Shown here: positions 9,681 through 18,950 of the stretch, in pieces
Position numbering within the stretch: the first letter of the stretch is position 1
How the letters are laid out: each line of letters begins with the position of its first letter
Position numbers and translations under genes: made by a program
Notes under the pieces: model-generated
Seen by the model: only the letters and a program-made list of their open reading frames with translations
The model's database searches: none
Told to the model about the DNA's origin: nothing
Origin: Seonamhaeicola algicola
Lineage (GTDB): Bacteria > Bacteroidota > Bacteroidia > Flavobacteriales > Flavobacteriaceae
Direction: 5' to 3'
DNA length: 62,800 nt
Assembly (NCBI RefSeq): GCF_007997385.1
Contig: NZ_VOSC01000028.1
Coordinates: 2,484 to 65,283 of the forward strand

Positions 9681-12600
9681 TTACTCTTCTAATCTGATGT
9701 CTAATCCTAAACCTTTTAATTCATGCATTAATACATTGAATGATTCTGGTAATCCAGGATCTGGCATTGGTTCACCTTTAACAATACTTTCGTATGTTTT
9801 AGCTCTACCAATAACATCATCAGATTTTACAGTTAATATTTCGCGTAAAGTACTTGATGCTCCATATGCTTCAAGTGCCCAAACTTCCATCTCACCAAAA
9901 CGCTGACCACCAAATTGTGCTTTACCACCTAATGGTTGTTGTGTAATTAATGAGTAAGGTCCTATAGAACGAGCGTGCATTTTATCATCTACCATGTGGC
10001 CTAATTTAAGCATGTAAATTACACCAACTGTTGCAGGTTGATCAAAACGTTCACCTGTTCCACCATCATATAAATACGTATGACCAAAACGTGGTATTCC
10101 AGCTTCGTCAGTCAATTCATTAATTTGATCTAGTGTTGCGCCATCAAAAATTGGTGTTGCAAATTTGCGACCTAATTTTTGACCTGCCCAACCTAATACT
10201 GTTTCATAAATTTGACCAATGTTCATACGCGATGGTACACCTAATGGGTTTAGTACAATATCAACCGGTGTTCCATCTTCTAAGAATGGCATATCTTCTT
10301 GACGAACAATACGTGCAACAATACCTTTGTTACCGTGACGTCCTGCCATTTTATCACCTACTTTAAGTTTACGTTTTTTAGCTATATAAACTTTAGCAAG
10401 TTTTATAATACCTGCTGGTAACTCATCACCAACAGAAATGGTAAACTTCTCACGACGTAAAGCACCTTGTAAGTCGTTTTCTTTAATTTTATAATTATGA
10501 ATTAAATCTGCTACTAACTGGTTTGTATGGTCATCTGTTGTCCATTTACCAGATACTAAATGTGCATAGTCATCAACAGCATTTAACATTTTTAAAGTGA
10601 ATTTTTTACCTTTTGGTAATACTTCTTCACCTAAATCATTATAAATACCTTGAGCTGTTTTACCATTTACAATAGCAAATAGCTTATCAACTAATACATC
10701 TTTTAATTCATCAAACTTTCTATCGTATTGTGCTTCTAAAGCTAAGATATCATCTTTATCTTGTGCACGTTTACGTTTATCTTTTACAGCTCTTGCAAAT
10801 AATTTTTTATCAATTACTACACCGTTTAATGATGGAGATGCTTTTAATGATGCATCTTTTACATCACCAGCTTTATCACCAAAAATAGCACGTAATAATT
10901 TTTCTTCTGGAGTAGGGTCAGATTCTCCTTTTGGTGTAATTTTTCCAATTAAAATGTCACCAGGTTTAACCTCTGCACCTACGCGAATCATTCCGTTTTC
11001 ATCAAGATCTTTTGTAGCTTCTTCAGATACGTTAGGAATATCGTTAGTTAACTCTTCATTACCTAATTTTGTATCTCTAACTTCTAAAGAATATTCATCT
11101 ATATGAATAGATGTGAAGATATCTTCACGAACAACTTTTTCTGAAATTACAATGGCATCCTCAAAGTTATAACCTTTCCAAGGCATGAAGGCTACTTTCA
11201 TGTTTCTACCTAAAGCTAATTCACCTTGTTGGGTTGCATAACCTTCACATAAAACTTGCCCTTTAGTTACTTTATCACCTTTTACAACAATTGGTTTAAG
11301 GTTAATTGATGTACCTTGGTTAGTTTTTCTAAACTTAATTAATGGATATGTTTTAACATCAGAATCAAAACTTACTTTAGCTTCATCTTCTGTTCTGTCA
11401 TATCTAATTTTTATTTCATTTGCATCAACATATAGAACTTCACCAGTTCCTTCAGCATTGATTAATACTCTAGAATCTTTGGCTACTTGACGCTCTAAAC
11501 CAGTTCCTACAATTGGAGAATCTACTCTTAATAACGGTACTGCCTGACGCATCATGTTAGACCCCATTAATGCACGGTTTGCATCATCATGCTCTAAGAA
11601 TGGGATTAACGATGCTGAAATTGACGAAATTTGGTTTGGTGCAACATCGGTATAATGTAATTCAGATGGGTCAATTACTGGGAAATCACCTTCCATTCTA
11701 GCAATTACCTTATCGTGTAATATTTTACCATCGTCATCTACATTTACAGTAGCTTGCGCAATTAATTTCTCTTCTTCTTCTTCAGCACTTAAATATGTTG
11801 GTTCATTTTTAATATCTACAACACCTTCAGATACTTTTCTATAAGGTGTTTCAATGAATCCCATTGAATTTACTTTAGCATATACCGAAAGTGACGAGAT
11901 AAGACCAATGTTTGGTCCCTCTGGTGTTTCAATAGGACATAAACGCCCATAGTGTGTATAGTGAACGTCTCGAACCTCAAAACCAGCTCTTTCACGAGAA
12001 AGACCACCTGGACCTAAAGCTGATAAACGACGCTTGTGAGTAATCTCAGCTAATGGATTTGTTTGATCCATGAATTGAGATAACTGGTTTGTACCAAAAA
12101 ATGAATTAATTACTGAAGATAATGTTTTCGCGTTAATTAAATCAATTGGTGTAAACACTTCATTATCACGAACGTTCATACGCTCACGAATGGTACGTGC
12201 CATACGTGCTAAACCAACACCAAACTGTTGTGATAATTGCTCACCAACTGTACGTACACGACGGTTAGATAAGTGATCAATATCATCAATTTCAGCTTTA
12301 GAATTGATTAGCTCTATTAAATATTTTATAATAGTTATGATATCTTCTTTGGTAAGTACTTGCTTATCCATACCGATATCTAACTGTAATTTTTTGTTCA
12401 TTCTGTAACGACCAACTTCTCCTAAAGAGTAACGTTGATCTGAAAAGAATAGCTTGTCAATTATACCACGTGCAGTTTCCTCATCTGGCGGTTCAGCATT
12501 ACGTAATTGACGGTAAATATGTTCAACAGCTTCTTTTTCAGAGTTTGTTGGATCTTTTTGAAGCGTATTGTGAATAATGGCATAATCACCTTGTTCAGAA

Positions 12601-13493
12601 CTTTCTTTATGTAAAAGAATAGTTTTAACATCGGCTTCAATAATTTCTTCAATATTATCTTTATCTAAAATAGTATCGCGGTCAAGCACAATTTCATTAC
12701 GCTCAATTGATACTACTTCACCTGTATCTTCATCAACAAAATCCTCGTGCCATGTATTAAGTACACGTGCTGCAAGTTTTCTGCCTAAGTATTTTTTTAA
12801 TCCCGTTTTTGATACCTTAACTTCTTCAGCTAAATCAAAAATTTCTAGAATATCTTTATCGCGCTCAAAACCAATGGCACGGAAAAGGGTTGTAACAGGT
12901 AATTTTTTCTTTCTATCAATGTATGCATACATTACTTGATTGATGTCTGTAGCAAACTCAATCCAAGAACCTTTAAAAGGAATTACCCTTGCTGAATATA
13001 ATTTAGTTCCGTTAGCGTGGAATGATTGTCCGAAAAAAACACCTGGAGATCTGTGTAACTGAGAAACAACAACACGTTCTGCACCGTTAATAACAAATGT
13101 ACCACTAGGTGTCATGTAAGGAATAGTACCTAAGTACACATCTTGAACTATGGTTTCAAAATCTTCATGTTCAGGGTCTGTACAATATAACTTTAACCTT
13201 GCTTTTAAAGGCACACTGTAAGTTAGTCCTCTTTCAATACACTCATCAATAGCATACCTTGGTGGATCTATAAAGTAATCTAAAAATTCTAAAACAAATT
13301 GATTTCTGGAATCTGTGATTGGAAAATTTTCCATGAAGGTATTGTAAAGACCTTCATCACCGCGTTCTTCAGACTTTGTTTCTAATTGGAAAAAATCCTG
13401 GAAGGATTTGATTTGAATATCCAAGAAATCTGGATATTCTGTTCTATTTACAATAGACGAGAAATTTAATCTTTCAGCTTGTGTTGACAACAT
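9681..13493 (-). CDS. rpoB: DNA-directed RNA polymerase subunit beta
   Basis: 1270 residues, starting at the ATG at 13493 ([13 protein letters not shown]); the TTG just before it is an unlikely start. It carries the usual beta-subunit blocks: the rifampicin-pocket region [17 protein letters not shown] with [14 protein letters not shown], the [14 protein letters not shown] segment, the [13 protein letters not shown] region, the [12 protein letters not shown] motif and the C-terminal [12 protein letters not shown] anchor. In the rif pocket the residues seen (Q at SQFMDQ, the [13 protein letters not shown] block) are those of the susceptible state. It is cotranscribed with rpoC and separated from rplL by a 122-base region with two hairpins. 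Confidence 0.98.
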   Translation of the reverse strand: MLSTQAERLNFSSIVNRTEYPDFLDIQIKSFQDFFQLETKSEERGDEGLYNTFMENFPITDSRNQFVLEFLDYFIDPPRYAIDECIERGLTYSVPLKARLKLYCTDPEHEDFETIVQDVYLGTIPYMTPSGTFVINGAERVVVSQLHRSPGVFFGQSFHANGTKLYSARVIPFKGSWIEFATDINQVMYAYIDRKKKLPVTTLFRAIGFERDKDILEIFDLAEEVKVSKTGLKKYLGRKLAARVLNTWHEDFVDEDTGEVVSIERNEIVLDRDTILDKDNIEEIIEADVKTILLHKESSEQGDYAIIHNTLQKDPTNSEKEAVEHIYRQLRNAEPPDEETARGIIDKLFFSDQRYSLGEVGRYRMNKKLQLDIGMDKQVLTKEDIITIIKYLIELINSKAEIDDIDHLSNRRVRTVGEQLSQQFGVGLARMARTIRERMNVRDNEVFTPIDLINAKTLSSVINSFFGTNQLSQFMDQTNPLAEITHKRRLSALGPGGLSRERAGFEVRDVHYTHYGRLCPIETPEGPNIGLISSLSVYAKVNSMGFIETPYRKVSEGVVDIKNEPTYLSAEEEEEKLIAQATVNVDDDGKILHDKVIARMEGDFPVIDPSELHYTDVAPNQISSISASLIPFLEHDDANRALMGSNMMRQAVPLLRVDSPIVGTGLERQVAKDSRVLINAEGTGEVLYVDANEIKIRYDRTEDEAKVSFDSDVKTYPLIKFRKTNQGTSINLKPIVVKGDKVTKGQVLCEGYATQQGELALGRNMKVAFMPWKGYNFEDAIVISEKVVREDIFTSIHIDEYSLEVRDTKLGNEELTNDIPNVSEEATKDLDENGMIRVGAEVKPGDILIGKITPKGESDPTPEEKLLRAIFGDKAGDVKDASLKASPSLNGVVIDKKLFARAVKDKRKRAQDKDDILALEAQYDRKFDELKDVLVDKLFAIVNGKTAQGIYNDLGEEVLPKGKKFTLKMLNAVDDYAHLVSGKWTTDDHTNQLVADLIHNYKIKENDLQGALRREKFTISVGDELPAGIIKLAKVYIAKKRKLKVGDKMAGRHGNKGIVARIVRQEDMPFLEDGTPVDIVLNPLGVPSRMNIGQIYETVLGWAGQKLGRKFATPIFDGATLDQINELTDEAGIPRFGHTYLYDGGTGERFDQPATVGVIYMLKLGHMVDDKMHARSIGPYSLITQQPLGGKAQFGGQRFGEMEVWALEAYGASSTLREILTVKSDDVIGRAKTYESIVKGEPMPDPGLPESFNVLMHELKGLGLDIRLEE

Positions 13494-13513
13494 CAATGAA
13501 CGGAATTTTGATT

Positions 13514-13551
13514 AAAAAAAAATAATAAAAACGTATATACTTTTATATACG
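13514..13551 (-). terminator. AT-rich terminator-like hairpin between rplL and rpoB (possible attenuator)
   Basis: CGTATATA (13532-13539) and TATATACG (13544-13551) form a perfect 8-bp stem with a four-base loop. On the minus strand this is followed by TTTTTATTATTTTTTTTT. It lies between rplL and rpoB, so partial termination here would set the ratio of ribosomal protein to polymerase messenger. The stem is weak apart from the closing CG pairs. Confidence 0.55.
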
Positions 13552-13557
13552 CAAAAT

Positions 13558-13595
13558 GGTTTAGGTCTTTGAGAGGTACTCTCTAGACCTAAACC
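13558..13595 (-). repeat. Strong two-part hairpin downstream of rplL
   Basis: GGTTTAGGTCT (13558-13568) pairs perfectly with AGACCTAAACC (13585-13595). Inside, GAGAG (13571-13575) pairs with CTCTC (13579-13583) around a three-base loop. No T run follows directly. In the messenger it would be a stable structure 23 bases after the rplL stop codon, suitable as a processing site or as protection of the rplL 3' end. Confidence 0.75.
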
Positions 13596-13618
13596 TTTGT
13601 TCTGTTTGGTTGTTAAGC

Positions 13619-13999
13619 TTACTTAAGCTCAACCTCAGCTCCAGCCTCTTCTAAAGAAGATTTTAAGCCTTCAGCTTCATCTTTAGATACACCTTCTTTA
13701 ATTGCGCTTGGTGCATCATCAACTAATCCTTTAGCCTCTTTTAAGCCTAAACCAGTTAATTCTTTAACTAATTTTACAACAGCTAATTTAGAACCACCTG
13801 CTGCTTTAAGGATTACGTCAAATTCAGTTTTTTCTTCAGCAGCTTCACCACCACCAGCAGCAGCTCCACCAGCAGCAACAGCTACAGCTGCAGCAGCAGG
13901 CTCAATACCGTACTCGTCTTTTAATATGGTAGCTAACTCATTAACTTCTTTTACTGTTAAGTTAACTAATTGTTCTGCGAAATCTTTTAAATCTGCCAT
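13619..13999 (-). CDS. rplL: 50S ribosomal protein L7/L12 (bL12)
   Basis: 126 residues. The N-terminal dimerisation helices ([19 protein letters not shown]) are followed by an alanine/glycine-rich hinge (about 36-52) and the C-terminal factor-binding domain with [29 protein letters not shown] and [13 protein letters not shown]. The protein forms the multimeric ribosomal stalk that recruits translation GTPases. It follows rplJ after 63 bases. Two hairpins separate it from rpoB. Confidence 0.97.
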   Translation of the reverse strand: MADLKDFAEQLVNLTVKEVNELATILKDEYGIEPAAAAVAVAAGGAAAGGGEAAEEKTEFDVILKAAGGSKLAVVKLVKELTGLGLKEAKGLVDDAPSAIKEGVSKDEAEGLKSSLEEAGAEVELK

Positions 14000-14062
14000 T
14001 TTTCTATCGTTTTAATAATTTTTTAATTTAATATAATTGTAATAAGTGCGTACTGTTTAATA

Positions 14063-14584
14063 CTATCCTTCTTTTTCAGATAGTGTTTTAATAATTCCAG
14101 CCAGTTTTCCACCACTTGATTGAAGTGCTGAAACAACGTTTTTAGCAGGAGATTGTAATAATGTAATGATATCTCCAATAAGCTCTTCTCTAGACTTAAT
14201 ATCTACTAATGCGTCTAACTGATCATCGCCAATGTAAATAGCTTCCTCAATAAAAGCACCTTTTAATAAAGGTTTGTCAGATTTTTTACGGAAGTTTTTA
14301 ATTAACTTTGCTGGTGCATTACCTGTTTCAGAATACATCACAGATGTATTTCCTTTTAATACAGTAGGAAGGTCCCCAAAATCTTTATCTGAAGCTTCCA
14401 TTGCTTTTTCAAGTAATGTATTTTTAACTACAGCCATTTTTACGTTTGCTTTAAAAGCAGCACGACGTAAATCTGAGGTTGTTCCTGCGTTTAATCCTGA
14501 AATATCAGTTAAATAGATATTTGCATTATTAGCTAATTCGCCAGTTAACTCCTCAATTACTTGTGATTTTTCTTCTCTTGTCAT
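14063..14584 (-). CDS. rplJ: 50S ribosomal protein L10 (uL10)
   Basis: 173 residues. It is the base of the ribosomal stalk; the N-terminal globular domain binds 23S rRNA (MTREEKSQVIEELTGEL, YLTDISGLNA, VVKNTLLEKAM) and the C-terminal helix binds L7/L12 dimers. It begins 21 bases after the rplA stop, so there is no room for a separate L10 leader like the autoregulatory one of Firmicutes or E. coli. If L10 feedback exists here its target must lie elsewhere in the transcript. Confidence 0.97.
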   Translation of the reverse strand: MTREEKSQVIEELTGELANNANIYLTDISGLNAGTTSDLRRAAFKANVKMAVVKNTLLEKAMEASDKDFGDLPTVLKGNTSVMYSETGNAPAKLIKNFRKKSDKPLLKGAFIEEAIYIGDDQLDALVDIKSREELIGDIITLLQSPAKNVVSALQSSGGKLAGIIKTLSEKEG

Positions 14585-14605
14585 AATAAAAGTTTTAACT
14601 AGTTA

Positions 14606-15295
14606 TTAACCAATTTTAGGATCTACAGCAACACTAGGACTCATTGTTGAAGACATAAAAATACTCTTAACATAAGTTCCTTTTGCAGCAGTTGGCTTAA
14701 GTTTAATTAATGTTTGTAATAATTCATTTGCATTACCTGCAATTTTATCAGCACTAAATGATGCTTTACCAATAGCAGCATGTACAATACCTGTTTTATC
14801 AACTTTAAAGTCAATTTTACCAGCTTTAACTTCTGTAACTGCTTTAGCAACATCCATAGTTACTGTTCCTGTTTTTGGGTTAGGCATTAAACCACGAGGA
14901 CCTAATACACGGCCTAAAGGCCCTAATTTACCCATAACACTTGGCATAGTAATAATTACATCTACATCAGTCCATCCACCTTTAATTTTGTCAAGGTACT
15001 CGTCTAAACCAACATAATCTGCTCCAGCTTCTTTAGCTTCTGCTTCTTTATCTGGAGTAACTAATGCCAATACTTTCATATCTTTACCAGTACCGTGAGG
15101 TAATGAAACCACACCACGTACCATTTGATTTGCTTTTCTAGGATCTACGCCTAAACGAACAGCAATATCAACTGATGCGTCAAATTTAGTATTGGTAATT
15201 TCTTTTATTAATGCTGAAGCTTCATCAAGTGAATAAAGTCTTCCTTTTTCAATTTTCGCTACAGCTTCTTTTTGTTTTTTTGTTAATCTTGCCAT
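14606..15295 (-). CDS. rplA: 50S ribosomal protein L1 (uL1)
   Basis: 229 residues with the L1 signature [18 protein letters not shown] and the two-domain L1 layout. It binds the mobile L1 stalk of 23S rRNA and in many bacteria represses translation of the L11-L1 messenger. It follows rplK after 17 bases, consistent with translational coupling. Confidence 0.97.
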   Translation of the reverse strand: MARLTKKQKEAVAKIEKGRLYSLDEASALIKEITNTKFDASVDIAVRLGVDPRKANQMVRGVVSLPHGTGKDMKVLALVTPDKEAEAKEAGADYVGLDEYLDKIKGGWTDVDVIITMPSVMGKLGPLGRVLGPRGLMPNPKTGTVTMDVAKAVTEVKAGKIDFKVDKTGIVHAAIGKASFSADKIAGNANELLQTLIKLKPTAAKGTYVKSIFMSSTMSPSVAVDPKIG

Positions 15296-15312
15296 TTTTA
15301 ATGTTTTAAAGA

Positions 15313-15750
15313 TTAATTAGGGAATTGCCCTGTTACAGTAATTCCCATAGATCTTGCTGTACCAGCTACCATTTTCATAGCAGATTCAATTGTAAATGCA
15401 TTTAAATCTTGCATTTTATCTTCTGCAATGGTTTTAATTTGATCCCAAGAAACTTTCGCTACTTTTTTTCTGTTTGGTTCACCTGAACCCTTTTTCACCT
15501 TGGCCGCTTCTAATAATTGTACTGCAGCTGGAGGGGTTTTAATAACAAAATCAAAAGATTTGTCTTTATAAACCGATATAACAACTGGTAATACTTTACC
15601 AGCTTTATCTTGGGTTCTTGCATTAAACTGCTTACAGAACTCCATGATATTAACACCAGCAGCACCTAGAGCGGGTCCAACCGGTGGCGAAGGATTCGCT
15701 GCACCTCCCCTAACTTGTAGCTTAACTACTTTACTTAACTCTTTTGCCAT
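15313..15750 (-). CDS. rplK: 50S ribosomal protein L11 (uL11)
   Basis: 145 residues. The N-terminal domain has the proline-rich [20 protein letters not shown] motif and the C-terminal rRNA-binding domain ends in [14 protein letters not shown]11 forms the GTPase-associated centre with L10. The 77-base leader between nusG and rplK contains small inverted repeats (CCAAA/TTTGG and AATCTT/AAGATT) that could be an L1 target, but I do not recognise the classic L1 motif. Confidence 0.97.
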   Translation of the reverse strand: MAKELSKVVKLQVRGGAANPSPPVGPALGAAGVNIMEFCKQFNARTQDKAGKVLPVVISVYKDKSFDFVIKTPPAAVQLLEAAKVKKGSGEPNRKKVAKVSWDQIKTIAEDKMQDLNAFTIESAMKMVAGTARSMGITVTGQFPN

Positions 15751-15827
15751 TTTTAATAATTTATTTTGATACCAAATCTTAAAAGTTTGGAAGCTAAAGA
15801 TTGTGTATCTATTTAGTGTAACAATTA

Positions 15828-16382
15828 TTATACTTTTTCTACCTGCATATAACTTAATTCTAATGGTGTTTTTCTACCAAAAATTTTCACCATTACTTCA
15901 AGCTTACGCTTTTCTTCGTTAACTTTTTCAATGGTTCCATCAAAACCATTGAATGGCCCATCAATAACTTTAACTGTTTCGCCTTTTGTGTAAGGTATTG
16001 CTACGTTTGTTGTTTCTTCAACAGATAGCTCATCAACCTTACCTAACATTCTGTTTACTTCAGATTGTCTTAAAGGCACAGGGTCTCCTCCTTTTGTTTC
16101 TCCTAAAAAACCAATTACATTGGTAACAGATCTAATAATATGAGGAACTTCACCTGATAAATTGGCTTGTATCATTATATAACCAGGAAAATAAACTTTC
16201 TCTTTGCTTATTTTTTTTCCGTTACGTATCTGAATAACTTTTTCTGTAGGAACTAAAACTTGGTCAACATAATCTTGCATTCCTAATCGAGCAATTTCAT
16301 TCTCAATATAGGTTTTGATTTTGTTTTCTTGACCACTTACAGCCCTAACTACATACCATTTTTTTTCACTTACTTCAGACAT
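15828..16382 (-). CDS. nusG: Transcription termination/antitermination factor NusG
   Basis: 184 residues from the ATG at 16382 ([20 protein letters not shown]); a GTG two codons earlier is possible but less likely. The NGN domain ([30 protein letters not shown]) is followed by a KOW domain ([20 protein letters not shown]). It couples RNA polymerase to the ribosome or Rho. It follows secE after 17 bases, the standard order. Confidence 0.97.
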   Translation of the reverse strand: MSEVSEKKWYVVRAVSGQENKIKTYIENEIARLGMQDYVDQVLVPTEKVIQIRNGKKISKEKVYFPGYIMIQANLSGEVPHIIRSVTNVIGFLGETKGGDPVPLRQSEVNRMLGKVDELSVEETTNVAIPYTKGETVKVIDGPFNGFDGTIEKVNEEKRKLEVMVKIFGRKTPLELSYMQVEKV

Positions 16383-16399
16383 ACTCACCTTACATTTAA

Positions 16400-16594
16400 C
16401 TAGTTTATTAAATCAAAATAAGCCGAAATAACTTTGCTAAAAACTGTATCTACTCCCCATATAGCTAATGAAAAGATTATTGAAAAAACAGCTACAAGCA
16501 CAGTTAGATTTTGAGCTTCTGCCCAAGTTGGCCAACTTACGTTTGCTTTGAGTTCGTTAAATGATTCTTTTATATAATTTACAAATCCTGCCAT
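16400..16594 (-). CDS. secE: Preprotein translocase subunit SecE
   Basis: 64 residues with the short single-span form of SecE: an amphipathic N-terminal helix (FVNYIKESFNELKANVSWPTWAEAQ) and one membrane helix (VLVAVFSIIFSLAIWGVDTVFS). The SWPTW segment is the conserved cytoplasmic contact with SecY. It sits between tRNA-Trp and nusG as in most bacteria. Confidence 0.95.
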   Translation of the reverse strand: MAGFVNYIKESFNELKANVSWPTWAEAQNLTVLVAVFSIIFSLAIWGVDTVFSKVISAYFDLIN

Positions 16595-16609
16595 TTATAT
16601 ACTAATTTG

Positions 16610-16682
16610 CACGGGTTGCGAGACTCGAACTCACGACACCTGGTTTTGGAGACCAGTGCTCTACCAACTGAGCTAAACCCGT
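16610..16682 (-). tRNA. tRNA-Trp (CCA)
   Basis: A 73-base cloverleaf: acceptor ACGGGTT/AACCCGT, D arm GCTCAGTTGGTAGAGC, anticodon stem CTGGT/ACCAG with loop CTCCAAA giving anticodon CCA, and T arm with TTCGAGT. CCA is not encoded. It lies between tuf and secE. Confidence 0.96.
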
Positions 16683-16686
16683 AAAT

Positions 16687-16727
16687 ATAAGTCAAGATAT
16701 CCCAACATAAGGAATATCTTGACTTAT
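16687..16727 (-). repeat. Long hairpin between tuf and tRNA-Trp
   Basis: ATAAGTCAAGATAT (16687-16700) pairs perfectly with ATATCTTGACTTAT (16714-16727), and the stem can extend inward by CC/GG pairs. There is no T run after it on the minus strand; tRNA-Trp starts five bases later. It looks like an RNA processing structure rather than a terminator. Confidence 0.75.
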
Positions 16728-16741
16728 TATATTTAACTGTA

Positions 16742-17929
16742 TTAGTCTAAAATTTCTGTTACCTGACCAGCACCTACAGTTCTACCACCTTCACGGATTG
16801 CGAAACGTAAACCTACGTTCATTGCAATTGGTTGAATTAATTCAACAGTGATAGTTAAGTTATCTCCAGGCATTACCATTTCAACACCGTCTGGTAAAGA
16901 AATATTACCAGTTACGTCAGTTGTACGTACGTAGAACTGTGGACGGTAGTTGTTGTGGAATGGTGTGTGACGACCACCTTCTTCTTTTTTAAGGATATAA
17001 ACCTCAGCTTTGAATTTTTTATGTGGAGTTACAGAACCTGGTTTAGTAATTACCATACCTCTTGAGATTTGAGTTTTCTCAATACCTCTTAATAAGATAC
17101 CTGCATTATCACCAGCTTCACCTCTATCTAATATTTGACGGAACATTTCAATACCCGTAATAGTAGAAGTTAATTTTTCAGCACCCATACCAATAATCTC
17201 AACAGGATCACCAGTTTGAGCAATACCAGTTTCAATTCTACCTGTAGCAACAGTACCACGACCTGTAATAGAGAATACATCTTCAATTGGCATTAAGAAA
17301 GGCTTATCCATATCACGAACAGGCTCTTCAATCCAGTTATCACATGCTTCCATTAATTCTAATACTGTATCTACCCACTTTTGCTCACCGTTAAGTGCAC
17401 CTAAAGCAGAACCAGAAACTACAGGACCATTATCTCCGTCATACTCATAGAAAGATAATAAGTCTCTAACTTCCATATCAACAAGCTCTAAAAGCTCTTC
17501 ATCGTCAACCATATCAACTTTGTTTAAGAAAACAACGATACGAGGAATACCTACCTGACGACCTAATAAGATGTGCTCACGAGTTTGTGGCATTGGACCA
17601 TCTGTTGCAGCAACAACTAAAATAGCACCATCCATTTGAGCAGCACCAGTTACCATGTTTTTTACGTAATCGGCGTGACCTGGACAGTCAACGTGCGCAT
17701 AGTGACGGTTAGCTGTTTGATACTCTACGTGAGAAGTATTAATAGTAATACCTCTTTCTTTTTCTTCAGGAGCGTTATCAATTTGATCGAATGATCTTGC
17801 TTCAGAGAAACCTGCGTCAGCTAATACTTTAGTAATAGCAGCTGTTAAAGTTGTTTTACCGTGATCTACGTGTCCAATAGTACCTATATTTAAATGTGGT
17901 TTTGAACGATCAAAAGTTCCTTTTGCCAT
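16742..17929 (-). CDS. tuf: Elongation factor Tu
   Basis: 395 residues. GTPase motifs [22 protein letters not shown] and SGSA are present, as are the [14 protein letters not shown] switch I segment and barrel domains 2 and 3 ending in [11 protein letters not shown]. It delivers aminoacyl-tRNA to the ribosome. It is embedded between tRNA-Thr(GGT) and tRNA-Trp, so its messenger is probably released by tRNA processing. Confidence 0.98.
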   Translation of the reverse strand: MAKGTFDRSKPHLNIGTIGHVDHGKTTLTAAITKVLADAGFSEARSFDQIDNAPEEKERGITINTSHVEYQTANRHYAHVDCPGHADYVKNMVTGAAQMDGAILVVAATDGPMPQTREHILLGRQVGIPRIVVFLNKVDMVDDEELLELVDMEVRDLLSFYEYDGDNGPVVSGSALGALNGEQKWVDTVLELMEACDNWIEEPVRDMDKPFLMPIEDVFSITGRGTVATGRIETGIAQTGDPVEIIGMGAEKLTSTITGIEMFRQILDRGEAGDNAGILLRGIEKTQISRGMVITKPGSVTPHKKFKAEVYILKKEEGGRHTPFHNNYRPQFYVRTTDVTGNISLPDGVEMVMPGDNLTITVELIQPIAMNVGLRFAIREGGRTVGAGQVTEILD

Positions 17930-17995
17930 GTTAAAATAATTTAATCTTAGTTATATAATAATATTAGTGTATCCTAATTAATTTTTCTTTTTTTG

Positions 17996-18067
17996 AGCCA
18001 ATGACGGGATTTGAACCCGTGACCTCTTCCTTACCAAGGAAACGCTCTACCCCTGAGCTACACCGGC
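17996..18067 (-). tRNA. tRNA-Thr (GGT)
   Basis: A 72-base cloverleaf: acceptor GCCGGTG with CATTGGC, D arm GCTCAGGGGTAGAGC, anticodon loop TTGGTAA giving GGT, and T loop TTCAAAT. It is the last of four tRNAs before tuf. Confidence 0.96.
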
Positions 18068-18136
18068 CTTTCATTTACGAATGCCGATTTTAATTTTACG
18101 ATTTTTGTAATTCTCGTAATTCGTAACTTTTTTTTG

Positions 18137-18209
18137 AGCGGGAGACCGGGTTCGAACCGGCGACATTCAGCTTGGAAGGCTGACGCTCTACCAACTGAGC
18201 TACTCCCGC
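18137..18209 (-). tRNA. tRNA-Gly (TCC)
   Basis: A 73-base cloverleaf: acceptor GCGGGAG/CTCCCGC, D arm GCTCAGTTGGTAGAGC, anticodon loop with TCC, and T arm CCGGTTCGAACCCGG. The spacer to the next tRNA holds an 8-base inverted repeat, TTACGAAT (18075-18082) with ATTCGTAA (18119-18126). Confidence 0.96.
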
Positions 18210-18297
18210 TTTTTCACAAGTTTAAAACTTGTTTTTTTTCAGAATGCACTCACTTTTCTCGCGCATTCAGTTTCGAGTTACCTCGAATATATTTTTG

Positions 18298-18380
18298 TGG
18301 GAAGAGCAGGATTCGAACCTGCGAAGGTAAAAACCAACAGATTTACAGTCTGTCCTCGTTGGCCGCTTGAGTATCTTCCC
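18298..18380 (-). tRNA. tRNA-Tyr (GTA)
   Basis: An 83-base class II tRNA with acceptor GGGAAGA/TCTTCCC, anticodon loop CTGTAAA giving GTA, a long variable arm (GTTGGTTTTTACCTTC) and T arm CAGGTTCGAATCCTG. Confidence 0.96.
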
Positions 18381-18423
18381 AATTTTTCCAGTATTTTAAA
18401 GAACTTGCCTTCTTTTTATTTTG

Positions 18424-18497
18424 AGCCGATAGAGGGACTCGAACCCACGACCTGCTGATTACAAATCAGCTGCTCTAGCCAGCTGAGCTATATCGGC
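18424..18497 (-). tRNA. tRNA-Thr (TGT)
   Basis: A 74-base cloverleaf: acceptor GCCGATA/TATCGGC, D arm GCTCAGCTGGCTAGAGC, anticodon stem CTGAT/ATCAG with loop TTTGTAA giving TGT, and T arm GTGGGTTCGAGTCCCTC. It is the first gene of the tRNA-tuf transcript. Confidence 0.96.
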
Positions 18498-18520
18498 GTT
18501 TTTTATACATTTTTACGCAT

Positions 18521-18547
18521 AAAAAAAGTCCGCTATTTCTAACGGAC
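18521..18547 (-). terminator. Intrinsic terminator of hpf, overlapping the tRNA operon start
   Basis: On the minus strand AGTCCG (18547-18542) pairs with CGGACT (18533-18528), followed by seven T. It terminates hpf transcripts but begins within a few bases of the predicted start point of the tRNA operon promoter. Confidence 0.7.
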
Positions 18548-18549
18548 TG

Positions 18550-18580
18550 CAAATGTATTGATTTATTTCTTTATTCAAAA
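18550..18580 (-). promoter_or_regulatory. Predicted promoter of the tRNA-tuf operon
   Basis: TTTTG (18580-18576) at -33, an 18-base spacer, then TACATTTG (18557-18550) as the -7 element. Both halves fit the Bacteroidota primary sigma consensus. The predicted start point, near 18543, lies about 46 bases before tRNA-Thr(TGT). Confidence 0.65.
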
Positions 18581-18611
18581 CATTTTTTGAAAAATTTTAC
18601 TTAATTATTTA

Positions 18612-18914
18612 TTATAAATGTGCTCTTAATTTTTCTTTTCGTTTTTTTAATTGTCTTTCTAAAGATGATGCTGCCATATCTGCACCTTCTTCAAATGTTT
18701 TGCATTGCTTTTTTACAACAAAACTATCACCTGGTACGCTTACTCTAGCCTCAAAAACCTTATTGACTTTATCGCTAGTATTTTCTAATTTCAAATACAC
18801 ATCAGACTTAATGACTTTGTCATAAAACAAATCTAGTTTATCCATTCTTTTTTGAATGAAATCTAATAATTTTTTGTCTGCATTGAAGTTAACAGATTGC
18901 GTGTTTACTTTCAT
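18612..18914 (-). CDS. hpf: Ribosome hibernation promoting factor, short form
   Basis: 100 residues from the ATG at 18914 (MKVNTQSVNFNADKKLLDFI); an upstream start would add eight atypical residues. The beta-alpha-beta fold of the HPF/RaiA family is evident (KLDLFYDKVIKSDVYLKLE, VFEARVSVPGDSFVVKKQ, TFEEGADMAASSLERQLKKRKEK). Such proteins bind the decoding site of the 30S subunit and inactivate ribosomes in stationary phase. It lacks the C-terminal dimerisation domain of long HPF. It lies 36 bases after xerC and is probably cotranscribed with it. Confidence 0.88.
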   Translation of the reverse strand: MKVNTQSVNFNADKKLLDFIQKRMDKLDLFYDKVIKSDVYLKLENTSDKVNKVFEARVSVPGDSFVVKKQCKTFEEGADMAASSLERQLKKRKEKLRAHL

Positions 18915-18950
18915 ACTCTTTATTTTATGGTTAGACAATGTTTTTTGCTG

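Noticed and set aside
15751-15827. L1-binding autoregulatory site in the rplK leader
   Set aside because: Small inverted repeats exist, but I do not recognise the conserved L1 target sequence, so I do not call it.
18134-18370. A plus-strand frame of 78 codons across the tRNA genes
   Set aside because: It reads the complement of tRNA-Gly and tRNA-Tyr and cannot be a protein gene.
16610-18497. tRNA genes as integration sites of a mobile element
   Set aside because: All five tRNAs are intact, with no duplicated 3' ends and no integrase beyond the housekeeping Xer gene.
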